Shown: positions 7,466 to 14,918 of the stretch, one piece after another | Numbering within the stretch: the first letter of the stretch is position 1 | Layout of the letters: the number at the start of each line of letters is the position of its first letter | Origin: Mesonia oceanica | GTDB lineage: Bacteria; Bacteroidota; Bacteroidia; Flavobacteriales; Flavobacteriaceae | DNA length: 64,000 nt | Direction: 5' to 3' | NCBI RefSeq assembly: GCF_902499555.1 | Contig: NZ_CABVMM010000001.1 | Coordinates: 248,001-312,000 of the forward strand | Notes under the pieces: generated by a model | The model's input: only the letters and a program-made list of their open reading frames with translations | What the model was told of the DNA's origin: nothing | Databases searched by the model: none | Made by a program: the position numbers and the translations under genes

Positions 7466-9565
7466 CTATTTTAAGAGTTGAAAAGCTGTTAATGCAGCTA
7501 CATAAGCTATGCCAGACATGACGAATAATTGTAATATTGGCCATTTCCAAGAATTGGTTTCCCGTTTTACAATAGCAAGTGTACTCATACACTGCATGGC
7601 AAAGGCGTAGAACAGCAATAAGCTAATACCACTAGCAAAATTAAACAAAGGACCGCCTAGAACCGGATTGGTTTCAGCTGCCATTCGATCTTTAATGGTC
7701 TTTTCTTCATCGCTGCCTACACTATAAATGGTGGCTAAAGTTCCTACAAAAACCTCTCTTGCGGCAAAAGAACTTACAATGGCAATTCCGATTTTCCAAT
7801 CGTATCCTAAAGGTCGAACCACAGGTTCAATGCCTTTTCCCATCATCCCAATGTAACTATTCTCTAATTTAACCGATCCTACATGCTTTTCAAAATCTTC
7901 TTGAGATAAATTTTTACCGTATTGCTCGGTGACAATTGCTTCTGCATTATCAAAATCATCACCCGGTCCGTAGCTAGCTAGTACCCACAAAATAATGGAA
8001 ATCGCTAAGATGATTTTTCCGGCACCAAAAACAAAGGATTTTGTTTTTTCAACCACATTAATCGCGACGTTTTTGAAAAGCGGAAGTTTATAATCGGGCA
8101 TCTCAATGACAAAGTACGTCTTGCTTTTTATTTTTAAAATCTTATCCAATACCCAAGCTGAAAATACCGACATCCCAAAGCCTAGCAAATAAAGCAGCAT
8201 AAGGGTGAGTCCTTGTAAGTTGAAAATCCCCAGTACCCGTTCATTGGGAATAACTAAAGCGATAATAATTAAATAGACCGGAAGCCGCGCTGAACATGTG
8301 GTAAAAGGAACAACCAGAATGGTAATTAAACGTTCTTTCCAATCTTCAATATTTCTAGTGGCCATCACTGCAGGAATGGCACAGGCTGTTCCAGAAACCA
8401 GGGGAACTACACTTTTTCCGCTTAATCCAAAACGCCGCATGACGCGATCCATTAAAAAGACCACACGGCTCATATAACCACTTTCTTCCAATAGGGAAAT
8501 AAAGAGGAACAAAAATGCAATTTGCGGAATGAAAATCACGATGCCGCCTAATCCCGGAATAATCCCTTCGGAAATGAGATTGGTAAATACGCCGGCCGGT
8601 AATACTTCTTTCGTCCATTCCCCTAGAAAAGCAAAAGTCGTGTCGATTAAATCCATAGGATAACTGGACCAATCATAAATAGCTTGGAAGATTAACAGTA
8701 AAATTCCGAAGAAAATAAAATACCCCCAAACCTGATGGGTCAATACCCGGTCAAGCCTAGAACGTAAATCTTTAGCCGTGGTGATATCTTTTTTAAAGGT
8801 TTCTTTTAAAACACCGTTGATAAATTGATAACGGACAATGGTTTCTTTCTGTTGAAGTCTTTTTAGCTCGCTTTTTTCTTTGGTTTGAAAATCTGAAGTT
8901 TGTTCTAAGGTCTTGCGGTTAAGGTTCCCAAAGTTCACATCTTGCGTAATTACCAACCAAAGTTTGTACAGTGATTGATTGGGAAAAGCTTTTCTTAACC
9001 GATCAAAATAATCTGGTGCGATGGTAGATGCATTTACACAAGGCTCGCTTGAAATTTGGCGGTAATTGATGATGAGTTCTTTTAGCTCTTCGATCCCGGT
9101 TTTTTTACGGGCACTTACCAAGGCGATTTTTGTTTTCAACCGCTTTTCCATCAATTCAACATCCAACGAAATCCCTTTGCGCTCCATTCTATCGGCCATA
9201 TTGATAACCAGAATAGTAGGGATGCCTAAATCTTTAATTTGGGTAAAAAGGAGTAAGTTCCGTTTTAGGTTTTCTACATCGCTCACCACCACAGCTACAT
9301 CAGGATAATCTTTATCGTTTTTATTGAGCAATAGCTCAATAACGATATTTTCATCAAGGGAAGAAGCATTTAAACTATAGGTTCCCGGTAAATCTAAAAT
9401 ATGCGCTTTAAGTCCGCGTGGAAGTTTGCAGATTCCTTCTTTTTTTTCAACGGTAATTCCCGGATAATTCCCTACTTGTTGGTTAAGACCGGTAAGGTGG
9501 TTAAACACCGAGGTTTTACCGGTGTTAGGATTTCCGATGAGGGCAACATTTATTTGTTTTGGCAT
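7466..9565 (-). CDS. feoB: Ferrous iron transport protein B
   Basis: The 699-residue inner-membrane Fe(II) transporter has an N-terminal G domain. G1 is GNPNTGKTS (residues 11-19), G3 is DLPGTYSL and G4 is NMAD. A helical regulatory region follows, then two Gate-type membrane blocks with conserved Cys (SGTACAIPAVMATR and TTCSARLPVYLI). The length is typical for Bacteroidota FeoB. Its start codon overlaps the feoA stop by one base (TAATG), so the two are translationally coupled, and a Cys-rich peptide follows. The last residues (AALTAFQLLK) are intact, with no sign of decay. Confidence 0.96.
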   Translation of the reverse strand: MPKQINVALIGNPNTGKTSVFNHLTGLNQQVGNYPGITVEKKEGICKLPRGLKAHILDLPGTYSLNASSLDENIVIELLLNKNDKDYPDVAVVVSDVENLKRNLLLFTQIKDLGIPTILVINMADRMERKGISLDVELMEKRLKTKIALVSARKKTGIEELKELIINYRQISSEPCVNASTIAPDYFDRLRKAFPNQSLYKLWLVITQDVNFGNLNRKTLEQTSDFQTKEKSELKRLQQKETIVRYQFINGVLKETFKKDITTAKDLRSRLDRVLTHQVWGYFIFFGILLLIFQAIYDWSSYPMDLIDTTFAFLGEWTKEVLPAGVFTNLISEGIIPGLGGIVIFIPQIAFLFLFISLLEESGYMSRVVFLMDRVMRRFGLSGKSVVPLVSGTACAIPAVMATRNIEDWKERLITILVVPFTTCSARLPVYLIIIALVIPNERVLGIFNLQGLTLMLLYLLGFGMSVFSAWVLDKILKIKSKTYFVIEMPDYKLPLFKNVAINVVEKTKSFVFGAGKIILAISIILWVLASYGPGDDFDNAEAIVTEQYGKNLSQEDFEKHVGSVKLENSYIGMMGKGIEPVVRPLGYDWKIGIAIVSSFAAREVFVGTLATIYSVGSDEEKTIKDRMAAETNPVLGGPLFNFASGISLLLFYAFAMQCMSTLAIVKRETNSWKWPILQLFVMSGIAYVAALTAFQLLK

Positions 9566-9795
9566 TACTCTATTACTTCAATTTCAATCAACAGTGCCGT
9601 TTCTTTTCTAATGGCCAGGTGGCTTCCGTTTACATTTAAATATAAAGGATCTTTGAACGGAGCAGTTTGTACTAATTCAACTTCATTCCCCGGAAGGCAG
9701 CCCATCTCCAGTAATTTTAATGGAATTTGGTCATGAGCGAATTGTTTGATGATTCCGCGCTGACCTTTTTTTAATGATGCTACCGTGAGTTTCAA
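9565..9795 (-). CDS. feoA: Ferrous iron transport protein A
   Basis: FeoA is a small SH3-like cytoplasmic protein that stimulates FeoB. I chose the TTG at 9795, giving 76 residues that begin (M)KLTVASLKKGQRGIIKQF, because this matches the usual FeoA N-terminus. The longer reading to 9822 also starts with TTG but lies right against the promoter -7 box (9825-9832) and so could hardly be within the transcript. The central LLEMGCLPGNEVELV stretch is the family's conserved loop. The stop codon overlaps the feoB start. Confidence 0.88.
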   Translation of the reverse strand: MKLTVASLKKGQRGIIKQFAHDQIPLKLLEMGCLPGNEVELVQTAPFKDPLYLNVNGSHLAIRKETALLIEIEVIE

Positions 9796-9824
9796 ATTTT
9801 TATTTAGATTGATTTTAAACAATA

Positions 9825-9832
9825 CAAAAGTA
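9825..9832 (-). promoter_or_regulatory. -7 element of the feoAB promoter
   Basis: On the minus strand TACTTTTG matches the Bacteroidetes TAnnTTTG -7 consensus, about 30 bases upstream of the preferred feoA start. It decides against the longer feoA reading. Confidence 0.55.
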
Positions 9833-9876
9833 CAGTAAAAATTATTCTTACAAAAACTTATTCAAATGAAGTGAGA

Positions 9877-10554
9877 TTAGTCTTTTTTCTCTAGTTTTTT
9901 GAGAAGTTTTACATCTTTTACCAATTGCTCAATGGCTTCTGGATCGGTGCCATCGTAAAACCCGCGAACTTGCTTTTGTTTGTCGATTAAAGCGAAATTT
10001 TCGGTGTGTACCATATCGTATTTTCCACCGTTTCCTTGAGATTTGGCAACGAGGTAAGATTTTCTGGCGAGATCGTAGATTTCTTTTTTATCGCCCGTGA
10101 CCAAATTCCATTTTTCATCGATCACCCCTTTTTTTTCAGCATAACGTTTTAATTGTGCTACAGAATCTATTTCGGGCGTTACGGTATGAGAAAGCAATAA
10201 AATTTCTGGATCATCTTTAAACTCTTCTTGAATTTTTACCATATGGTCGGTCATAATAGGACAAATACTCTGACAGGTAGTAAAAAAGAAATCGGCGATA
10301 TAAATTTTATCTTGGTAATCTTTTTGCGTGATGGTATCTCCGTTTTGGTTTACGAGTTTAAAATCGGGTATTTTATGATATTTTCGAACATATTGAACGG
10401 TGGTGTCTACCAATTCTCGATTAACCATGTCGGGTTGGTAAACGGGTAAAGTAGGGGCGGGTTTCAACAATTGATAAATAATAGAAATAATAATTGCTGA
10501 AAGTACAAAGAGTACTAGGGCAAAAAACTTATACTTGGCAAAAAACTTCAGCAT
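9877..10554 (-). CDS. SCO1/SenC-family copper-binding thioredoxin-like protein
   Basis: The 225-residue protein is anchored by one N-terminal helix (residues about 10-30), with the rest in the periplasm. It has the Sco signature Cys94-x-x-x-Cys98-Pro (TTCQSICPIMTD) and a distal His183 in YDMVHTENFALI, the three copper ligands of Sco proteins. It should deliver copper to the CuA site of cytochrome oxidase or reduce its cysteines. It is a single gene here, 54 bases upstream of feoA on the same strand, with feoA having its own promoter. No oxidase subunits are in the window. Confidence 0.9.
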   Translation of the reverse strand: MLKFFAKYKFFALVLFVLSAIIISIIYQLLKPAPTLPVYQPDMVNRELVDTTVQYVRKYHKIPDFKLVNQNGDTITQKDYQDKIYIADFFFTTCQSICPIMTDHMVKIQEEFKDDPEILLLSHTVTPEIDSVAQLKRYAEKKGVIDEKWNLVTGDKKEIYDLARKSYLVAKSQGNGGKYDMVHTENFALIDKQKQVRGFYDGTDPEAIEQLVKDVKLLKKLEKKD

Positions 10555-10677
10555 AGCTTCTGTAACTTTTTTACAAAATTACAACCTATTAAGCAGACGA
10601 AAATTGATTTTGGTCAATTATTTGCTATACAAAGCACTATTGAAGTCACATTTTTTTTCTAAGCAGATTTAAAAGGT

Positions 10678-10685
10678 TACTTTTG
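10678..10685 (+). promoter_or_regulatory. -7 element of the rseP promoter
   Basis: TACTTTTG fits TAnnTTTG and lies 37 bases before the ATG at 10722. A TTG at 10683 that would extend the reading frame is inside this box, so the ATG is the better start. Confidence 0.5.
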
Positions 10686-10721
10686 TGCGATTTTTTACAA
10701 CAGAATATTGAAATTAAGACT

Positions 10722-12050
10722 ATGAGTCCATTTTTTATAAAAGCCCTTCAGTTAATATTAAGTTTATCTATTTTAATTGTATTACACGAATTAGGTCATT
10801 TTATTCCCGCAAAAATATTTAAAACGCGCGTAGAAAAATTCTTCTTGTTTTTTGATGTCAAGTTTGCCCTTTTTAAGAAAAAAATAGGAGATACCGTTTA
10901 CGGGATTGGTTGGTTGCCTTTGGGAGGTTATGTAAAAATCTCCGGAATGATTGATGAGAGCATGGATAAGGAGCAAATGGCAAAACCTCCGCAACCATGG
11001 GAATTTAGAAGCAAACCGGCTTGGCAACGTTTAATTATTATGATTGGAGGGGTCACGGTAAACATTATTTTAGGCTTCCTTATTTATATAATGGTGCTGT
11101 TTGTATGGGGAAGCGATCGCGTCACCTTTGATGATATTCCACAAGGTTTAATGGCCTCAGAAAATGTGGAAGCACTAGGGTTTCAAGATGGTGATCGTAT
11201 TTTAACTATTAACCATGAACCCGTTGAAAGTCAGTTGGACATTAATAAATATTTCTTGGTGAGAGATGTAAAAACCGTTACGGTTCAGCATCAAAATGGA
11301 ACAAAAGAAACCATTGATATTCCTGAAGATATTGGCCATCAACTTTTTCAAAAAGGAGATTTAGAACCTCTTTTTCCTAAAATGAAACCCTTGATTGCTA
11401 CGGTTAGTGAAGGTAGTAATGCAGAGAAAGCCGGATTAAAGGAAGGAGATTTAGTGATAAGCTTAAATGGAAAACCTGTACATAGCTGGCAAGAGTTTAA
11501 GGAGATGCAAAAAGCCCAAGAGGGGAAAACTTTTGAGGTTACTTTAAAAAATACAGCTACGCAAGATGAACGTCAAGTGCAGTTGCAAGAAGATAGCACC
11601 GGGATCGTGGGCGTTGCGATAGACCTTAAAAACGATATTAAATTTACCCATAAAGAATATTCTTTAGGAGAAAGTATTCCTAAAGGCTTTGATTATGCGT
11701 ATTGGACCTTACACGATTATGTAGCACAGTTTAGTTATGTGTTTACCAAGAAAGGAGCTTCTCAAGTAGGTGGTTTTGGTGCGATTGGTAATATGTTTCC
11801 TGGGCAATGGGATTGGCATAGCTTCTGGCTAACAACAGCGCTTATTTCGATTATTTTGGCCTTTATGAATATTTTACCGATTCCGGCTTTAGATGGAGGG
11901 CACGTGATGTTTTTACTCTATGAAATGATTACCGGAAGAAAACCGAACGATAAATTTATGGAGTATGCGCAAATGGTTGGATTCTTCATTCTCATCGCTT
12001 TAGTGCTTTATGCCAACGGAAATGATATTTACCGATGGCTGGTTGGGTAA
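10722..12050 (+). CDS. rseP: RseP-type site-2 intramembrane zinc metalloprotease
   Basis: The 442-residue inner-membrane protease cuts transmembrane segments, classically anti-sigma factors. The zinc motif HELGH is at residues 22-26 in the first helix. At least one PDZ domain follows in the middle (about 215-290, AEKAGLKEGDLVISLNGKPV), and the third zinc-ligand motif NILPIPALDGGHV lies near the C-terminus. All catalytic parts are present. The ATG at 10722 was preferred because an upstream TTG falls inside the -7 promoter box and the ATG start places the HELGH helix at the usual distance. It stands alone, ahead of tRNA-Asn with its own promoter. Confidence 0.93.
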   Translation: MSPFFIKALQLILSLSILIVLHELGHFIPAKIFKTRVEKFFLFFDVKFALFKKKIGDTVYGIGWLPLGGYVKISGMIDESMDKEQMAKPPQPWEFRSKPAWQRLIIMIGGVTVNIILGFLIYIMVLFVWGSDRVTFDDIPQGLMASENVEALGFQDGDRILTINHEPVESQLDINKYFLVRDVKTVTVQHQNGTKETIDIPEDIGHQLFQKGDLEPLFPKMKPLIATVSEGSNAEKAGLKEGDLVISLNGKPVHSWQEFKEMQKAQEGKTFEVTLKNTATQDERQVQLQEDSTGIVGVAIDLKNDIKFTHKEYSLGESIPKGFDYAYWTLHDYVAQFSYVFTKKGASQVGGFGAIGNMFPGQWDWHSFWLTTALISIILAFMNILPIPALDGGHVMFLLYEMITGRKPNDKFMEYAQMVGFFILIALVLYANGNDIYRWLVG

Positions 12051-12068
12051 AAAAATTCAAAAAAATAT

Positions 12069-12098
12069 TTTGGTAAATTAAAAAAGTGCTTATATTTG
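12069..12098 (+). promoter_or_regulatory. tRNA-Asn promoter
   Basis: A TTTG at 12069-12072 and TATATTTG at 12091-12098 are separated by 18 bases, the Bacteroidetes -33/-7 arrangement, about 65 bases before the tRNA. The TATATTTGCATCCGC sequence is of the type common ahead of stable RNA genes in this group. Confidence 0.65.
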
Positions 12099-12164
12099 CA
12101 TCCGCTTAGGGAAATAAAAGGTATTCTTACCAACTTCGATTAAGCATACTTATTGAAATAACAC

Positions 12165-12238
12165 TCCTCAGTAGCTCAGTTGGTTAGAGCATCTGACTGT
12201 TAATCAGAGGGTCGTTGGTTCGAGCCCAACCTGAGGAG
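12165..12238 (+). tRNA. tRNA-Asn (GTT)
   Basis: This is a complete cloverleaf of 74 nt. The acceptor stem TCCTCAG pairs with CTGAGGA, then a GCTC/GAGC D-stem, an anticodon stem TCTGA/TCAGA with loop CTGTTAA (anticodon GTT), a T-arm GTTGG-TTCGAGC-CCAAC and discriminator G. The terminal CCA is not encoded (GCAA follows), so it must be added after transcription. Confidence 0.97.
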
Positions 12239-12246
12239 CAAAAAGG

Positions 12247-12285
12247 AAAAGCCTTTACAGAAATGTAGAGGCTTTTTTGTTTTTT
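12247..12285 (+). terminator. Rho-independent terminator after tRNA-Asn
   Basis: AAAAGCCTTTACA and TGTAGAGGCTTTT form a stem closed by a GAAA loop, followed by TT-GTTTTTT. It ends the tRNA transcript and probably also serves the convergent esterase gene. Confidence 0.8.
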
Positions 12286-12305
12286 AATATGTGCTGCTTT
12301 GCTTT

Positions 12306-13214
12306 TTACTCTAAATCCACCAACAAATCTGCCGCCTGTTCAATCGTAGGTTCAAACTCATGGCCTGTATTGGGGGTTTCTATGATTTGCCAGTTAAAAG
12401 AAGTGTTGATTGCTTCGGCCTTTGTCATTCCTAAATCATAAAAATAATAAGCTCGATCATAGCGGTTATTTCCTTGTTGATCTACGGTGTTGTTATGCCG
12501 AAGTGCAGGCGAATTGGGATCATTATCCAGTTCCCCTATTTGGAGGATTAACTCTTGAGCAAAAAAATTGTTTAAATCTATATCTACAAAGCTATGATTC
12601 AATCCATAAGGAAAATCTACCGTGAAATCGGGAAGCGTGTACCAACCCGCAGCCGAAGCTACCACTTTATCTACATGAGCTTGAGGTTTAAACAGCAAAA
12701 ATCGATGCGCAAATTGCGCTCCGGCAGAATGACCGTAGATAGAATAGTTCGAGGAAGTATTCCCGGTCAAAGATTTTATTTTAGCAAATAGTGGTTCAAT
12801 CAAGGAAAATGTCCATTGTGATTCATTATTTAGAGTAGCAGCAGAGGGATGGTAGCCATCTACAAAAACATTGCCTAAATTATAGGCATTGCTGCCGGGA
12901 AAATAATTTTCAGAAAATTCAGGAACTACTAGAATCAACCCTTTTTGGTTGGCTTGCGCAATCCAAGCATCCCGGTATTCTGCTGCATTTCTTCCGGCAC
13001 CATGAAATACAAATAAAATCTTTGTGCTTGCGGTAACATTAGCAGGAATGTGGTAAAAAACATTAATAGGCTTTGAAGAAAGGGGGGCATAATCTTTAAA
13101 AACAAAAGCACCGGTTCCCGAAATCGAATCGTCTGTGGTTTCGCTAGATACATCATTAGGGTCACAAGCGGTAACAACCACTAGTGAAAGGAAAAAAATA
13201 AAAAACTTGTTCAT
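12306..13214 (-). CDS. Lipoprotein alpha/beta-hydrolase (esterase/feruloyl-esterase-like)
   Basis: The 302-residue protein has a lipoprotein signal (LVVVTAC, lipid-modified Cys at about residue 17) and so is tethered to a membrane or the cell surface. The body is an alpha/beta hydrolase: an oxyanion-side FVFHGAGRN motif, the nucleophile elbow GHSAG, and a late NTGHEFEPT stretch holding the likely catalytic His. It resembles the secreted esterase/PHB-depolymerase group. The substrate is unknown; an acyl or feruloyl ester on polysaccharide is plausible. It is convergent with tRNA-Asn and 90 bases from the MocR-like gene. Confidence 0.82.
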   Translation of the reverse strand: MNKFFIFFLSLVVVTACDPNDVSSETTDDSISGTGAFVFKDYAPLSSKPINVFYHIPANVTASTKILFVFHGAGRNAAEYRDAWIAQANQKGLILVVPEFSENYFPGSNAYNLGNVFVDGYHPSAATLNNESQWTFSLIEPLFAKIKSLTGNTSSNYSIYGHSAGAQFAHRFLLFKPQAHVDKVVASAAGWYTLPDFTVDFPYGLNHSFVDIDLNNFFAQELILQIGELDNDPNSPALRHNNTVDQQGNNRYDRAYYFYDLGMTKAEAINTSFNWQIIETPNTGHEFEPTIEQAADLLVDLE

Positions 13215-13304
13215 CTAAACTATTATTCGTCTTAATGGAAGGCAATGTATTTATAAATCATCCCTATCAAACCATACCAGTTAGTAATAATTTTAACTAC
13301 CAAT

Positions 13305-14786
13305 TTAGTTGATGACCGACTTATAGATCTTCGCCATTTCGATGATTTTTTTGGTAATGATGGGTTTTCTAACACACGAGTGCCCTAAAATAAGTCCATT
13401 TTTCTCTTCACTTACATAACATTTACTGTAAGGATGCGCAATAATATTTTTGTCTGAAAATTCCTTGGCCAACTTTTTATCTGAAACATTTTTTGGAAGT
13501 TCAGCAAGCAAGTGCAAACTCCGCGCTTGTGAAGGAAGGAGCCGAATAGAATCCTCAAATTGTTCTTTAAAAGACTGCAAGAAAACCGCTTTCCGCTCTT
13601 CGGCCACTTCAACTACATTCTTAATATGCTTATATAAATAGTTTTTTTCAATAAACTGACTCATCACCACTTGGTTGGAAGGCGAAACAAAGCGATGGGA
13701 ATGTTTTTGTAAGGCTTTAATAACGTCTAGCAAATAATAAGGCACCACCATATAGCCCAATCTTACCGAAGGGTGAAGCAATCGGTTAAACGTGCCCAAA
13801 TACACCGTGCGCTGTTGCCGATCTAAACTAAAGATCGCTTCACTTTTATCTTTCCAATTGCTAATTTCATGATCATAATCATTTTCAATAATCATCGCTT
13901 CATGGCTATTGGCCCATTCCAATAGTTCCAGTTTTCTTTCCTTCGTCATTTTAATTCCTGTAGGATAATGGCTCGAAGGCGTAAGATGAATTAATTTTGG
14001 ATGTTCGTTAGAAGAAAGCTGTAACTCGTTAATTTTCATTCCTTCCTCATCAAGAGGAACCGCTTTTATTTTCGCTTCTAAACTCCTGAAAATAGAATGA
14101 ACATTCGGGAAGGTGGGATTTTCCATCACGATGGTATCTCCCGTGTTTAAAAGCGCATTCCCTACCAAATAAAGTGATTGAAGCGATCCTGAAACAATAA
14201 TCACCTGATGGTGGTCGCACTTAATTCCGCGGATAAGATTTAGATAGGTCGCAATATTCTTTTTTAAAGGCTCAATTCCCGAAGAATCAGAGTAGGAAAG
14301 TGCAGAAGATTTAATATTCCTCCAATACAAATTAGACAATTTTTTCCATTGGTTGACGGGAAATATATCCAAGGGAGGCAAGCCCGGCCGGAAGGCAACA
14401 AATTTTTCTGAAGTACTGTTGATCAAAGAAACATTTTCAGAAAAAGCTTTTCCCTTTTTAGAAATCGAAGGGTACTTGATGCTCGGGTCAATCTCATCGT
14501 GAGAAGAAAAACTAAAGTCATGATCCTTTACCCAATAGCCTGAACCTTTTTTTGATTCTATAAATCCCTCTAAAATCAATAACTCATAAGCTTTGATCAC
14601 CGTGCTTCTAGAAACCGATAATTCACTGGCCAAAAGGCGGGTAGAAGGCATAAGGGTATGGGCGGGAATATCTTTCTGTTCAATCTTCGATTTAAAAAAC
14701 TCACAAATCCTTAAATACTTACTGAGTTCTACTTTGTAAGTTTCTAAAGTAAAGTTTTTCAGAAGGTTATTGATAATTAAATTCAA
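13305..14786 (-). CDS. MocR/GabR/PdxR-type regulator with a lost PLP lysine
   Basis: The 493-residue protein has a GntR-type winged helix (about 12-85, with LASELSVSRSTVIKAYELL) joined to a fold-type-I aminotransferase domain (about 125-490). In active MocR proteins the PLP Schiff-base lysine sits in a (G)SFSK motif before the P-x-x-RLGY stretch. Here the equivalent is GTFNRLLHPSVRLGY, giving Arg335 in place of Lys and Asn334 in place of Ser, although the ENDYD motif (Asp303) that contacts the PLP ring is kept. It therefore probably cannot form the internal aldimine. The start codon is TTG. Two ATACCA-type repeats begin 2 bases upstream, between it and the divergent surface-protein gene, so it likely controls that gene and itself. 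Confidence 0.85.
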   Translation of the reverse strand: MNLIINNLLKNFTLETYKVELSKYLRICEFFKSKIEQKDIPAHTLMPSTRLLASELSVSRSTVIKAYELLILEGFIESKKGSGYWVKDHDFSFSSHDEIDPSIKYPSISKKGKAFSENVSLINSTSEKFVAFRPGLPPLDIFPVNQWKKLSNLYWRNIKSSALSYSDSSGIEPLKKNIATYLNLIRGIKCDHHQVIIVSGSLQSLYLVGNALLNTGDTIVMENPTFPNVHSIFRSLEAKIKAVPLDEEGMKINELQLSSNEHPKLIHLTPSSHYPTGIKMTKERKLELLEWANSHEAMIIENDYDHEISNWKDKSEAIFSLDRQQRTVYLGTFNRLLHPSVRLGYMVVPYYLLDVIKALQKHSHRFVSPSNQVVMSQFIEKNYLYKHIKNVVEVAEERKAVFLQSFKEQFEDSIRLLPSQARSLHLLAELPKNVSDKKLAKEFSDKNIIAHPYSKCYVSEEKNGLILGHSCVRKPIITKKIIEMAKIYKSVIN

Positions 14787-14788
14787 CT

Positions 14789-14818
14789 GGTATGCGAAAT
14801 TAAAATAGATTGGTACGA
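14789..14818. promoter_or_regulatory. Putative MocR operator: direct repeats GGTATGC / GGTACGA
   Basis: CTGGTATGC and TTGGTACGA start 23 bases apart in direct orientation. On the other strand the first reads GCATACCAG, containing ATACCA, the half-site described for GabR of the same family. The same pair with identical spacing is found at 17510-17539. Confidence 0.6.
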
Positions 14819-14918
14819 GAAAGGTACTTAAATTTTTCTATTGTTGTATTGAATTATTCATAAAAAAAAGAATAATTTTTTGAAGATATAGTTTTAATTT
14901 CTATTAAATATAGGTGAT

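Noticed and set aside
10683..10721. TTG start extending rseP by 13 residues
   Set aside because: The TTG lies within the TACTTTTG -7 box; the ATG at 10722 gives the standard protease N-terminus.
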